From Flammeovirgaceae bacterium (GTDB taxonomy: Bacteria > Bacteroidota > Bacteroidia > Cytophagales > Cyclobacteriaceae), in the NCBI GenBank assembly GCA_947457025.1, contig CANGUI010000120.1, forward strand, positions 1-6,196: DNA of 6,196 nt, written 5' to 3'. Below, one piece after another: positions 6,176 to 6,196 of this stretch. The position numbers were made by a program, and so were the translations under genes. Numbering within the stretch: the first letter of the stretch is position 1; the number at the start of each line of letters is the position of its first letter. Under the pieces are notes generated by a model, which saw only the letters and a program-made list of their open reading frames with translations, had not been told where the DNA came from and ran no database searches.

Positions 6176-6196
6176 ACCGTCAAGACATAGGATTTA

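Overview
The window looks like a chromosomal segment from a Bacteroidota bacterium, most likely of the Cytophagales type. The evidence is protein families typical of that phylum (a DUF4199-like four-helix membrane protein, a DUF6090-like membrane/coiled-coil protein, a secreted GH29 fucosidase, a RidA paralogue of a type I recall from Bacteroidota), the general lack of Shine-Dalgarno sequences before start codons, and one candidate promoter resembling the Bacteroidota -33/-7 pattern. The placement rests on family recognition, not a database search.

Layout. Positions 1-1257 are on the minus strand: a membrane-anchored SRPBCC + GyrI-like protein (259-1257), followed downstream by the start of a DUF6090-like protein that runs off the window at position 1. 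That second gene has no ATG in its coding frame and may carry a frameshift. Positions 1258-1402 are intergenic, with a possible minus-strand promoter. At 1403-1870 (+) lies a DUF4199-like membrane protein whose frame is interrupted by an in-frame TAA after 11 codons, so it is probably a pseudogene. It converges on a secreted alpha-L-fucosidase (1913-3211, -).

The fucosidase diverges, across a 58-base AT-rich gap, from a tight three-gene plus-strand set: Xaa-Pro aminopeptidase (3270-4568), a periplasmic DUF4198 protein (4570-5367) and a RidA-family protein (5371-5781). The gaps are 1 and 3 bases, so these are almost certainly one operon with coupled translation. At the right end a HesB/IscA-type Fe-S carrier (5849-6175, -) converges on the operon and ends at a strong intrinsic terminator (5797-5824).

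How the genes may work together. The operon joins a cytoplasmic metal-dependent proline peptidase, a secreted protein of a family linked to metal handling, and an enamine/imine hydrolase-type protein. No shared pathway is evident. The fucosidase stands alone, without sulfatase, SusC/D or other glycan-utilisation genes in view. I found no CRISPR array, RNA gene, insertion sequence, phage gene or defence cassette. I do not see a convincing undescribed system: the most useful observations are the two disrupted reading frames and the compact operon with a predicted mature N-terminal histidine on its DUF4198 member.
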